Origin: Candidatus Angelobacter sp. Gp1-AA117
GTDB taxonomy: Bacteria > Acidobacteriota > Terriglobia > Terriglobales > Acidobacteriaceae
Direction of reading: 5' to 3'
Assembly: GCA_003223515.1 (NCBI GenBank)
Contig: QHVI01000093.1
Location: forward strand, 1-32,270
DNA: 32,270 nt
Shown: positions 1 to 6,993 of the stretch, piece by piece
Layout: each line of letters begins with the position of its first letter
How positions within the stretch are numbered: the stretch's first letter is position 1
Notes under the pieces: model-generated
The model's database searches: none
Told to the model about the DNA's origin: nothing
What the model saw: the letters and a program-made list of their open reading frames with translations, nothing else
Program-made: the position numbers and the translations under genes

Positions 1-173
1 CGAAGCGGGTTGCAAAACCGTCATCGGTAGTCGCCTTAAACAATCCGGCATGTTCTGGACCGTTCGCGGTGCCAACGCCATCATCGCCCTTCGCTGTTGC
101 CGACTCAGTGGTCGGTTTGAGGATTATTGGGAGGCGAGGCGCGCTTAGTTCTCACTTTTATGTCGCACACCCC
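1..173 (+). mobile_element. Right end of an ISKra4-family insertion sequence
   Basis: The window opens inside an insertion sequence. The transposase tail ends at 148 and is followed by a short non-coding end containing TGTCGCACACCC (161-172), which resembles the GGGTGTGCGACA-type terminal repeat known for this family. The left end lies outside the window, so the inverted repeat pair and target duplication cannot be checked. The exact right boundary (about 173) is inferred. Confidence 0.6.
2..148 (+). CDS. ISKra4-family transposase, C-terminal fragment
   Basis: The last 48 residues of a transposase run in from the window edge and end at TAG 146-148. The peptide contains CKTVIGSRLKQSGMFWTV and, nearer the end, LSGRFEDYW. 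This is the conserved C-terminal block of ISKra4-family DDE transposases, where a Cys-Lys-Thr segment precedes the SRLKQSGM motif. Only the tail is visible, so activity cannot be judged. It marks the left border of the CRISPR-Cas island and suggests transposition next to it. Confidence 0.8.
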   Translation, partial: EAGCKTVIGSRLKQSGMFWTVRGANAIIALRCCRLSGRFEDYWEARRA

Positions 174-199
174 TAGCAGCTATTTTGGGCTTATCGTCC

Positions 200-385
200 A
201 GTGCTCTGACCGTGTGATTTTTGGGATAGCCAGCGAAAGCTGGCGGCATTCTTGTAGCCACAGCGCAAGCTGTGGGTATAGAAATAGATAAGGAACAGAG
301 CTGGCGAAGCCAGCGCCATAACTGTAATGCACCCTCATTCCATCGGAAGCCTCGATTCCTATTTCCATGCGGTCAGAGCACTAGG
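200..385. repeat. Inverted-repeat-bounded hairpin element (MITE-like)
   Basis: AGTGCTCTGACCG at 200-212 is the exact reverse complement of the sequence at 370-382. Between them are perfect hairpins GCCAGCGAAAGCTGGC (229-244), CCACAGCGCAAGCTGTGG (258-275) and CTGGCGAAGCCAG (301-313). The right end (325-385) recurs nearly unchanged at 11149-11211. There is no convincing coding content. Together this looks like a small non-autonomous repeat of the kind scattered through acidobacterial genomes. The whole 149-465 stretch holds only this element and the upstream region of cas6. Confidence 0.65.
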
Positions 386-465
386 AGGATACGCCTGTTG
401 CTTCGCCGTCCGGAAGAATTGGATGGCCTGATCTCGCGTCACATTGGAAAAAATCCCGAAGGAAG

Positions 466-1452
466 TTGTCGAGCATAAGTTACCCTAAGCCAGTGAGCGG
501 CACTTTGCAGGCACTGACATTTGAGCTGTTCGCCTTCCGTTTCCAGTTCCGCGCGCTTGAATATGTCTACTTTCCTCCGGGGAAAGCCGGCAACATCGTT
601 CGCGGCGCGCTGGGGCGGACTTTCCGCAAGTTCGCCTGCGCTCCGTCCTGCTCTGATGCGCGCCTTTGCAGCCAGCGGGACCTGTGCGCTTACGCCCGGC
701 TCTTCGAACCGGTAGCCGTCGAAGCCGGCCCCAGCGGCTTTCATGATTGGCCGCGCCCATTTGTTATCCGGGCTGCGCATCTGGATGCCTGCCGCGTCCG
801 TCCGCAGGAAATCTTCCATTTTGATCTGTGCATGTTTCAGTTACACGGCCCGGCGCTGGCTTATTTCGCCTTCAGCTTCCTGGAATTGGTTCGTGAAGGC
901 CTGGGACCAGGGCGGGCGAAGGTCGAACTTGCCGCTGTCCATTCCTTGACCGCATCAGGAGAAGTGGGGACCAAAGTTTTCGATGGCGGCATTCTCGGCG
1001 AACCGCAATCCATCACGCTTTCGCTGGCCTCGGAAAGCGGATCGCCAGGGCACGTTCGTATTGTCTTTCTTACTCCCACGGAGTTGAAGGAAGAGGGCCG
1101 GGTGGTGCGGCAACCGGAGTTTCGGACGTTATTTGCGCGGGTGCGCGACCGCATTCTCCTGTTGCGCCGGCTTTATGGGGGTGGGCCGCTGCCGCTGGAT
1201 TTTGCGGGCAGCAATGCGCGGGCGGCCTCTGTAAAACTGGTAAATAGCAGCTTGCGGTGGGAAACGTCAGAACGCCGCAGTGGCCGGACCGGACAAACCC
1301 ATTCTCTGGGAGGCCTTATTGGCTGGGCAGACTATGAGGGTGAACTGGATGAATTCGCTCCTTATTTAAAGGCAGCGTATTGGACCGGCGTCGGACGCCA
1401 AACCACCTGGGGGAAGGGGCAAATAAAGACGGAATTCAGGGCGGATAGGTAA
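466..1452 (+). CDS. cas6: Cas6 pre-crRNA processing endoribonuclease
   Basis: Predicted RAMP-fold ribonuclease that cuts the CRISPR transcript inside each repeat and leaves an 8-nt 5' handle (here AUUGAAAC). The N-terminal part has the family's hydrophobic strand and PPGKAGNIVRGALGRTFRK (about 38-56), followed by four cysteines (C58, C62, C68, C74), as in the Cas6 group that accompanies type III systems. The C-terminus carries the glycine-rich RNA-binding loop GVGRQTTWGKGQI (about 308-320). The start is uncertain: TTG at 466 lies directly against an AAGGAAG stretch, GTG 493 is an alternative, and the first 20-25 residues look extended against the family. The gene stands alone on the plus strand, about 190 bp upstream of the first array and apart from the csm operon. 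Csm5 was considered, but the conserved N- and C-terminal blocks fit Cas6 better. Confidence 0.85.
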   Translation: MSSISYPKPVSGTLQALTFELFAFRFQFRALEYVYFPPGKAGNIVRGALGRTFRKFACAPSCSDARLCSQRDLCAYARLFEPVAVEAGPSGFHDWPRPFVIRAAHLDACRVRPQEIFHFDLCMFQLHGPALAYFAFSFLELVREGLGPGRAKVELAAVHSLTASGEVGTKVFDGGILGEPQSITLSLASESGSPGHVRIVFLTPTELKEEGRVVRQPEFRTLFARVRDRILLLRRLYGGGPLPLDFAGSNARAASVKLVNSSLRWETSERRSGRTGQTHSLGGLIGWADYEGELDEFAPYLKAAYWTGVGRQTTWGKGQIKTEFRADR

Positions 1453-1548
1453 CTGGAGCATTTTCAATCATGTGGCGCGATTCGCACGATGCACCAAAAT
1501 CGGGCAGGGGTGCCGGTAAAGCTGAATCTATCCTGTTTTCTTATGCGT

Positions 1549-1637
1549 AGAATTGGGATAATTTGAAGATCGGATATACTCTCGAGATTCTGCTTTTGGG
1601 TTTGGCTAATTACTAAGTGCTAATGGCTAATGGCTCT
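1549..1637 (+). repeat. CRISPR leader-like module A
   Basis: This is a diverged copy of the roughly 110-bp module found beside every repeat cluster in the window. It retains AATTTGAAGATCGGATATAC (1560-1579) and TTTGGCTAATTACTAAGTGC (1601-1620) and runs directly into the first repeat of array 1. Its position immediately 5' of a repeat whose 3' handle points right makes it the leader of array 1. The 5' third, with the GGTAATTGCCAA palindrome seen in other copies, is degraded here. The 1453-1548 stretch between cas6 and this module shows nothing recognisable. Confidence 0.7.
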
Positions 1638-1816
1638 TCCAGAATAACTTCCCCGATGAGCAAGGGATTGAAACACAGCCACTACCACGGCATAGCCCAA
1701 CAGGTGAGAGTCACAAGAACCTCCCCGATGAGAAGGGGATTGAAACGTCCATTCAATCTTGCTGTTCTCGCTCATGCTCTCTCCTCGTCACAAGAACTTC
1801 CCCGATGAGAAGGGGA
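1638..1816 (+). CRISPR. CRISPR array 1 (3 repeats, 2 spacers)
   Basis: Repeats of 37 nt lie at 1638-1674 and 1710-1746, with a truncated terminal repeat at 1787-1816. The spacers are 35 and 40 nt (1675-1709, 1747-1786). The repeat core is CCCCGATGAGAAGGGG, which can form a CCCC/GGGG stem, followed by ATTGAAAC, so cleavage at the stem base gives the standard 8-nt handle and sets transcription to the plus strand. The first repeat has a variant core (GAGCAAGGG) and a 5' end TCCAGAA shared with the first repeat of array 2. Repeats 2 and 3 begin GTCACAAGAAC rather than the GTTCGAATTAC of array 2. The last repeat loses its 3' handle after GGGGA. Confidence 0.9.
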
Positions 1817-1822
1817 CCGGGG

Positions 1823-2060
1823 AGAATTGGTAATTGCCAAAAGGGTAATTGAGTAATTTGAAACCCGGAGATACTCGCGGCAGATTTGTTTACTAGCGGT
1901 CATCAGGTTTTCAAAAACCATTGCTGTAGCCGAGCGCGAGACGTGTAACAGGGCATGACTTCAGTCGTGCCGATAAGCTCAATAAAATCTTGGGCTTTAG
2001 CCCCTGCATGCGGTGTCTGCTGATCGAATGTTGCTAAGAGCTAAGAGCCAATTGCTGCTT
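1823..2060 (+). repeat. Leader-like module B, apparently split by a hairpin element
   Basis: Directly after the truncated terminal repeat of array 1, 1823-1897 matches the 5' part of the leader module (AATTGGTAATTGCC, then GTAATTTGAAACCCGGAGAT). The module's usual 3' end reappears only at about 2030-2060 (TTGCTAAGAG ... CAATTGCTGCTTTT). The sequence between, about 1898-2029, carries the palindromes GGCATGACTTCAGTCGTGCC and GGGCTTTAGCCCC, the same style of hairpin element as at 11755-11873. The simplest reading is an element inserted into a leader copy. This is inference from alignment by eye. Confidence 0.5.
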
Positions 2061-2081
2061 TTCTCCCCGATGAGAAGGGGA
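2061..2081 (+). repeat. Solitary truncated CRISPR repeat
   Basis: CTCCCCGATGAGAAGGGGA is the core of the CRISPR repeat, cut off after GGGGA like the terminal repeats of arrays 1 and 2. It follows module B and has no second repeat, so it looks like a collapsed array reduced to its terminal repeat. It lies about 85 bp upstream of the CARF/mCpol gene, so that gene may be read from the leader of a former array. Confidence 0.75.
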
Positions 2082-2166
2082 CGATTCGAATCGGATCGCC
2101 CGGTCCGCGCGGTTGATCAGGTCATCCTAGGTGGAGCTTTAAGATTAGAAACCGAAGAGGGTGTGA

Positions 2167-3633
2167 ATGCCGGCTCTATTCATAATTGGAAACACCAACC
2201 AATACACGTTCGCTAACTCGGTTCTGGCAGCTCATATCAGAGAGAAAGACGCGGGACGAACCGGACTAACTGACGTTTTCGTGTTGCACTCTCCCGAGTC
2301 CGAAAAATTTCTGTCACAACATGATGAATGGAAGAACGTTCTGCAGAAGCAAGGCGTTGATGTTTCGATCTTTGCCCCGTTCACCGTAGACCTTTCAAAA
2401 GGCGAAACTGCATTGAAGCTTGTAACTCGACACATCGAGAGAGCACTCACTTCGATAGATAGGCGCGAAGACCTTTATGTAGACTTTACCAACGGGACAT
2501 CACAATACAAAAACATCCTTTCAAATATTGCTTATGTATTAGGAATCAAACGGCAATTTATTCTCGACAGGTCCGTGATCGCGTCATCCGTCCGCACCTT
2601 TACCAATGACTCCGGCCGGTTTTTTACTGAGGATGAAATAAGGTCTGCTTACGTGGAACTCCCGGATCCCGTCTTACTCGACTCTATTGCCCCCACATGG
2701 CTCACCGAAGTTCGAAGATTCAGCATAGCAGCAAAGGATGCTGCAGAAACCTTAAAGACAATTTGTGGTCCTGGGTTGGTCGACCTTCAGACCTTCGAGG
2801 CGGATATCACCAATGCGGTCACCTCTTGGTTTGTCGGCGAAAAGAGAGCAGACGCCTCTGCACTGGGCAGCGCCGTCAGGCATGTCGGCAGGGCTTTTGA
2901 AGATTTGATTCGCGGCGTCTATAGCATCGTGGCTGGCGGAACAGTAACGGGCAGCAAAACGGTCAATGCCATGTTGCTGGAGGTAAGTGCGCTTTTGTCA
3001 GTCGTAGCAGCAGACTATGAACCCCAACTCCTCCGCGAAATTGCCGATTTCTTGCAGCAACTACGCAATAAATCAACCCATGAACCCGCTTCTCGGGACT
3101 TCGGACGCATAAGGGCCAGGATCAGTACCGAGTTGCTGTTGGCAACCGTGCAGTATTTCAAAATACTGAATGCTGAGGGCTTGCTACACCGCCAACTAAC
3201 TCCAGCGGTGCAAACCAACCAAAAATATGCTCTTGGTGGCCGACCTGGAGAAACTTATTACTTTGGATTGGATGGTGACGATACGGGACGGGAACTAGAG
3301 AGGCTGTTTCAAATCGAAGGGAAACCCGAAGCAATAGCCAAGTTCAGCAAAGCCGTAGATTCTGCTATCAGTGCCGTCTCGAAGCGGGTAGTGGAGGACC
3401 CAATTAACGGTAAAATTATTTTTAGTTCAGGAGATGACCTGCTTTTTGAGGGCATTTATGTTCCGAAAGCAATTGAGGACTTGAGGCTCGCCTACAGGGA
3501 AAAATCCAGGGGATGTACCTGCTCGATCGGATTCGGCACAACGTTAAAGGAGACGTATGTCGCACTGAAGATGGCAAAGGCATCCCCCGGCAAAGACTGT
3601 GTTGTAGGAATCGAACTCGTCCGTAAACCTTGA
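2167..3633 (+). CDS. CARF + HEPN-like + mCpol (minimal CRISPR polymerase) fusion protein
   Basis: A 488-residue protein with three apparent parts. Residues 1-165 look like a CARF ring-nucleotide sensor: a Rossmann-like start (LFIIGNTNQYT) and the motif YVDFTNGTSQYK (104-115), the ligand-loop signature of Csm6/Csx1-type CARFs. Residues about 170-340 are helical and contain LRNKSTHEP, giving R300-x4-H305 with Asn after Arg, the form of a HEPN ribonuclease site. Residues about 360-488 resemble mCpol, the stand-alone relative of the Cas10 palm: GLDGDDTG (367-374), FSSGDDLLFEG (419-429) and CSIGFG (452-457). mCpol enzymes are known to make cyclic nucleotides in the Panoptes defence system. Start ATG 2167 follows GAAGAGGG. 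The gene converges on the TIR-SAVED gene with a 24-bp gap. The CARF and mCpol calls are firm for reading by eye; HEPN rests on one motif plus helical context. Which nucleotide is made or sensed is unknown. Confidence 0.75.
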   Translation: MPALFIIGNTNQYTFANSVLAAHIREKDAGRTGLTDVFVLHSPESEKFLSQHDEWKNVLQKQGVDVSIFAPFTVDLSKGETALKLVTRHIERALTSIDRREDLYVDFTNGTSQYKNILSNIAYVLGIKRQFILDRSVIASSVRTFTNDSGRFFTEDEIRSAYVELPDPVLLDSIAPTWLTEVRRFSIAAKDAAETLKTICGPGLVDLQTFEADITNAVTSWFVGEKRADASALGSAVRHVGRAFEDLIRGVYSIVAGGTVTGSKTVNAMLLEVSALLSVVAADYEPQLLREIADFLQQLRNKSTHEPASRDFGRIRARISTELLLATVQYFKILNAEGLLHRQLTPAVQTNQKYALGGRPGETYYFGLDGDDTGRELERLFQIEGKPEAIAKFSKAVDSAISAVSKRVVEDPINGKIIFSSGDDLLFEGIYVPKAIEDLRLAYREKSRGCTCSIGFGTTLKETYVALKMAKASPGKDCVVGIELVRKP

Positions 3634-3655
3634 CTTGGTAAGCGAGATGCCAAGT
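3633..3655. terminator. Small hairpin between convergent genes
   Basis: ACTTGG (3633-3638) pairs with CCAAGT (3650-3655) across an 11-nt loop, exactly in the 24-bp gap between the convergent mCpol-fusion and TIR-SAVED genes, and is followed by TAATTA. The stem is only six pairs and has no clear U-tract, so termination in either direction is uncertain. Confidence 0.3.
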
Positions 3656-3657
3656 AA

Positions 3658-4839
3658 TTAGAGAGTAAATGCCTTCACATATTCATCCGTTGTCTTCACA
3701 TGCTCATAAACATCAATTGGGCCCAGGGCATTGAGTTCATGGCCGATCAACACAGCCAGGGCAAACGGGGCGGAGATGAAGAGATGCGTTTTGCGCAGGC
3801 CCCATTGGGCACGCGCTTTCATTAAGGCAGAGGCTGCTTGCCCGGCGATGCTTCTGGCGCAGCCGCCTGAAGGAATAGACTGGCGGGAACTTCCAACTTC
3901 GGGCTCAATCACGATCCGTCCTCCGCGTGGAATGCCAAGTACTTCCTGAGCTCGATCTACGCTGGCAACTGTTTCAGACCTGGATATGGCAATCGTCATG
4001 CAAATGTCAGAAAGATTGGCATCCAGCCGGTTGCTAATGATGCGGAGGTCAAACGGTTCCAAAGCGCCTTGGGACGACCAGACTTGGCCGTTCTGCTCAA
4101 TCTCCAATTCGAATCCTGTAGTACGGCTGAATGCAGCGCCCAAGGCAACTCCCGCTGATAGATGTCCCTTTGCCTGCACCTGGATTCGCCGGGTTGCAGC
4201 TTTACTAAGCACGCCACTTAGGTTCTTCAAGGCCCGGTGCGCAGCGAGACAGCCGCTCGCCAACGGACGTTCATCCGGATAGATTGAACACCAGCCCAGA
4301 AACAGGTCTGTATCTGCAGCAACCGGACTCACCAAACGCGTTTGCAATCCAAGAGTGATGGCACCGGTTTTGTTTCGCAGCATTTTCTTCAAGATGAACA
4401 CGGCTGTTTCAGTGTATTTCTCAGCGAGGAATGAATTGAGGTTCACGCCATTCGCAGGCATAGCGGAGATCCCGTTACATGCTGCCAGCCGGGCGCCATG
4501 ACGCGCCATCTGGGCTAAAGCCGCCGGGCTTATCTCGCGGAAGAAAGGCACGATGAAGAAATCCTGCTCCCGGTCTCCGTGCTGCAGGGCTGCGGGCACT
4601 TCCAGGTTCCAGATTGCCGAAGATTCGGCAATGCCCTTTGTGATATAGAGCAGCATCCCTTCGCTCTGTTCTTCAATGATCCGGCGCAGTTCATCGTTAT
4701 ACGATGCGCCGATAAGTTCCGATCCGTCCGAGTAATCCAGAAAAACACGCAGGCCGTGAAGCTGGAGGCACTCTGCCAGCTTTTCCACCTCTGCTTTCCA
4801 ACTGCGGCGATAGCTGATGAAGATTGGTCGCATGGTCAT
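3658..4839 (-). CDS. TIR-SAVED effector
   Basis: A 393-residue ring-nucleotide-activated effector. Residues 1-150 form a TIR domain: PIFISYRR (5-12), then GLRVFLDYSDGS (29-40), and SSAIWNLEVPAAL (73-85), where E80 is the likely catalytic glutamate for NAD+ cleavage. Residues about 160-393 match a SAVED domain, most clearly at the C-terminus: KTHLFISAPFALAVLIGHEL (350-369), then IDVYEHV (375-381). TIR-SAVED proteins are known from CBASS (Cap12), where a cyclic trinucleotide drives filament assembly and NAD+ loss. Here the gene is the last of the cas10 operon and its ATGA overlaps the csm4 stop by 4 bp, so its activator is more likely made by Cas10 and/or the neighbouring mCpol. No CBASS cyclase is in the window. 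Depletion of NAD+ on infection is inferred. Confidence 0.85.
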   Translation of the reverse strand: MTMRPIFISYRRSWKAEVEKLAECLQLHGLRVFLDYSDGSELIGASYNDELRRIIEEQSEGMLLYITKGIAESSAIWNLEVPAALQHGDREQDFFIVPFFREISPAALAQMARHGARLAACNGISAMPANGVNLNSFLAEKYTETAVFILKKMLRNKTGAITLGLQTRLVSPVAADTDLFLGWCSIYPDERPLASGCLAAHRALKNLSGVLSKAATRRIQVQAKGHLSAGVALGAAFSRTTGFELEIEQNGQVWSSQGALEPFDLRIISNRLDANLSDICMTIAISRSETVASVDRAQEVLGIPRGGRIVIEPEVGSSRQSIPSGGCARSIAGQAASALMKARAQWGLRKTHLFISAPFALAVLIGHELNALGPIDVYEHVKTTDEYVKAFTL

Positions 4840-5747
4840 GCCTGTGGCCAGCGCATCGGCACGGCAAAAGCCAGCCCGTAGTGGACCGGATCAGGATAAT
4901 CCTTATCCAAGTTCCTAAGCAGCTTTCCATAGAATGGCCGGACATCTTCCCTGACCCGGAAGGCAGACCCAGGACGCAACAGGGTAAGGCGGCCTTTAAA
5001 GGGAGTCCGTGAGGGAGCATTGGCGCCGTATTTCGGGTATTTAGTCAATAAATCCCATACACCATCGATGGGATCAGCGGGAGCGGGCACGAAGTGGCTC
5101 AGCGAAATAAAGCCATTAGCGCCATCGGTTCCATCCATCCACTCGCATGGCTGCGCTTCTTCTGTCAGTTCAAATGCGCCGCGTCCGACGGATTTTTTCT
5201 TTCCAAACCCGGAGGTGGCCAGCGCGCGAATCAATGACGTGACCAGCGCAAGAGAGTGCCTGGTCTTTACATAAAGGCAAAGCTGGCGCGAGTCCCGATG
5301 AACCTCTTTTTGAAACGACCACTGCTGTACCTCAAAGAGGTTCCCTTCGCCGCCGGTGCCTCCGTAGAAACGATCAATTGAGGCATGCAATTCCCGGCTC
5401 GAGCGCATCAGCTCCGGCCAGCAGGATTGAGGCAGAAGCTTTCCGGGCTCCCGGATAGATTGACGAAACTGGTCTTCAGCCAACCAGTCCGGCATTTTGG
5501 CCTTGAAATTCAGTCCGGGAAGCTGATGAAGCTGGAGAAATAAAGGACGCGGAAACCACCCATCGGGCAGGGCGTCGGAAATAATAAATGGTGGCTCATC
5601 TGCATCGAATTGCTGAAGAAAACGCCTTAACGCATCCTGCCCTTCCAGCCTGAGCATCTCCCAGCAAAGCGACCCAAAGATGGTATCAGCCTGCCACGGA
5701 GTGCTCCAGGGTGTAAGTGGCCGGAGCTTAAAGCGGTAAGTTTTCAT
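4836..5747 (-). CDS. csm4: Csm4-like Cas5-group RAMP protein
   Basis: A 303-residue RAMP protein of the type III effector complex. Csm4 binds the crRNA 5' handle and contacts Cas10. Visible signatures are TPWSTPWQADTIFGSLCWEM (12-31), the characteristic Csm4 N-terminal block, then FIISDALPDGWFPRP (54-68) and the glycine-rich GFGKKKSVGRGAF (about 181-193). Size fits the family (about 300). It overlaps csm3 by 4 bp upstream and the TIR-SAVED gene by 4 bp downstream, so translation is probably coupled. A recognisable Csm5 partner is missing, so this and Csm3 are the only RAMP subunits in the operon. Csm5 was considered for this gene, but the IFGSLCW and SDALP motifs favour Csm4. Confidence 0.8.
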   Translation of the reverse strand: MKTYRFKLRPLTPWSTPWQADTIFGSLCWEMLRLEGQDALRRFLQQFDADEPPFIISDALPDGWFPRPLFLQLHQLPGLNFKAKMPDWLAEDQFRQSIREPGKLLPQSCWPELMRSSRELHASIDRFYGGTGGEGNLFEVQQWSFQKEVHRDSRQLCLYVKTRHSLALVTSLIRALATSGFGKKKSVGRGAFELTEEAQPCEWMDGTDGANGFISLSHFVPAPADPIDGVWDLLTKYPKYGANAPSRTPFKGRLTLLRPGSAFRVREDVRPFYGKLLRNLDKDYPDPVHYGLAFAVPMRWPQA

Positions 5748-6421
5748 ACCGTCAGTTTTTCCAGTGGGACGATTTCCTCGCGCACGTTGACGAAGCTGAC
5801 CTTCCCTGATCCCCTGCTACCGCCTGCACCCAGAGAACTGGCTTCCTGAATGATTCCCAATCCATGCCGGACGAAGCCCGTCATCTTCTTCGCGTCGTCT
5901 TTCTCATACACGTGCAGCAGTATCTCTCCATCGAACACCGTTCCCGGCAGCAGGCGCTCGCCGGTGCGGGGATGCTCAGCCGCGCCCGAGCTTCGGTTAA
6001 TCACGTTTTCTGTTTTGTGCTCCACGATCGGTTTTCCGGCAGCCCCAACCTTCCTGAACTCCTCCCGCGAAGCTGCGGACATAAACGCATCACGCACAAC
6101 AATACGGGTGACGCCGCACTCGGGCTGCGTCTTTTTATGGGCGCCAAAGACGGTGCAGATCATGCAGTCTACTTTGCCGCAATCGCAGGGCTCCCTGCCA
6201 TTGTTGCTGGTGCGGCCCAACTCTCGCTCCAGCACCGACCGCAGCTTTCCCTTCAATGACGATCCTGGAATATAAAATTCATCGTTGGCAGGATTACGAA
6301 TGGCGGTGAGATTGGAGTCCACGAGTTCCCCGATCTCCAGCCCTCCGCCGCTGCCGCCGATCCTGGTTCCCTCTTCCAGCTTCAAATCGAATTTCAGACG
6401 AACTACTGTTTCCCACTTCAT
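5744..6421 (-). CDS. csm3: Csm3 (Cas7-group) backbone RAMP with probable RNA-cleaving Asp
   Basis: A 225-residue Cas7-type subunit that forms the crRNA-binding backbone and cuts target RNA at 6-nt intervals. It shows GGLEIGELVDSNLTAIRNP (26-44), whose D35 sits where Csm3 carries its catalytic aspartate, followed directly by the hallmark YIPGSSLKGKLR (50-61). A cysteine cluster, CDCGKVDCMICTVFGA (79-94), follows, as in the zinc-binding region of many Csm3 proteins. The C-terminal glycine-rich GAGGSRGSGKVSF is the family's RNA-binding loop. Start ATG 6421 has a strong AGGAGGTGA ribosome site. The gap to the csm2-like gene is 4 bp. Confidence 0.9.
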   Translation of the reverse strand: MKWETVVRLKFDLKLEEGTRIGGSGGGLEIGELVDSNLTAIRNPANDEFYIPGSSLKGKLRSVLERELGRTSNNGREPCDCGKVDCMICTVFGAHKKTQPECGVTRIVVRDAFMSAASREEFRKVGAAGKPIVEHKTENVINRSSGAAEHPRTGERLLPGTVFDGEILLHVYEKDDAKKMTGFVRHGLGIIQEASSLGAGGSRGSGKVSFVNVREEIVPLEKLTV

Positions 6422-6425
6422 TCGC

Positions 6426-6992
6426 TCACCTCCTGATCGTTCCTGCGCAATAGGCCACTACGGCCTGAAAATGCTCGACAAAGCCCTGAAGAAAAGACTG
6501 CTCGTCCTTTACTTTGTCCACGTTGCGGACGATAAACTCCTCAAAATATCTGGGCACCTTGTCTTTGCTGGCACGTTCGCTGGCAAAGGCCTGCAATTTC
6601 TTGATCTCCAGTAATACTTCTTTGAATGGCCGCCCACGTTCCAAGGCGCCCTCTTGCAGCTTCACGTGCCCGTAAAAGGCCCGCAACTGATGCATGGTCA
6701 TCTTAGGACGCTCATTGCCAAGCCTGATTGCAATGTCTTCCGCTTTGCTGGTGACAAACTCCGGCTTGAGCAGCCCATCCTGATCGAAGTAATCCGGATA
6801 ACCTTGCTCGAAGCCGGATTGCGCGCTGCCGAAAGGTTTTCCACTTTTCGGCGACTTCTTTCCGATGCAATCGGAGCAGAACTTGTGCTTCGGATCACGC
6901 GGTTGAAACGGGCGTCCGCATTCCTGGCACTTCGTCCCTGCAGGTTTGCCTTGATAACCCACGCCTTCCAAAGCTTTCTTCAGGTCGCTCAT
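6426..6992 (-). CDS. csm2: Csm2-like small subunit (Cas11) with N-terminal zinc ribbon
   Basis: A 188-residue protein. The C-terminal part (about 65-188) is helical and contains MTMHQLRAFYGHVKLQE (98-114), the conserved Csm2 block, so it most likely forms the inner filament that lines the crRNA-target duplex. The N-terminal part has two CxxC pairs, C22/C25 and C39/C42 (KCQECGRPF, KFCSDC), a zinc ribbon that makes it longer than minimal Csm2 proteins (about 110-140). It lies one base after cas10 and four bases before csm3. Ribosome site AGGA precedes ATG 6992. The family call rests on one motif, length and operon position. Confidence 0.75.
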   Translation of the reverse strand: MSDLKKALEGVGYQGKPAGTKCQECGRPFQPRDPKHKFCSDCIGKKSPKSGKPFGSAQSGFEQGYPDYFDQDGLLKPEFVTSKAEDIAIRLGNERPKMTMHQLRAFYGHVKLQEGALERGRPFKEVLLEIKKLQAFASERASKDKVPRYFEEFIVRNVDKVKDEQSFLQGFVEHFQAVVAYCAGTIRR

Positions 6993-6993
6993 G

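Noticed and set aside
466-1452. Considered as the missing Csm5
   Set aside because: The C-terminal GRQTTWGKGQ loop, the four-Cys block after RGALGRTFRK and its place beside an array match Cas6.
3658-4839. Considered as part of a CBASS operon
   Set aside because: No CD-NTase, E1/E2/JAB or other CBASS gene is nearby, and the gene is translationally coupled to csm4.
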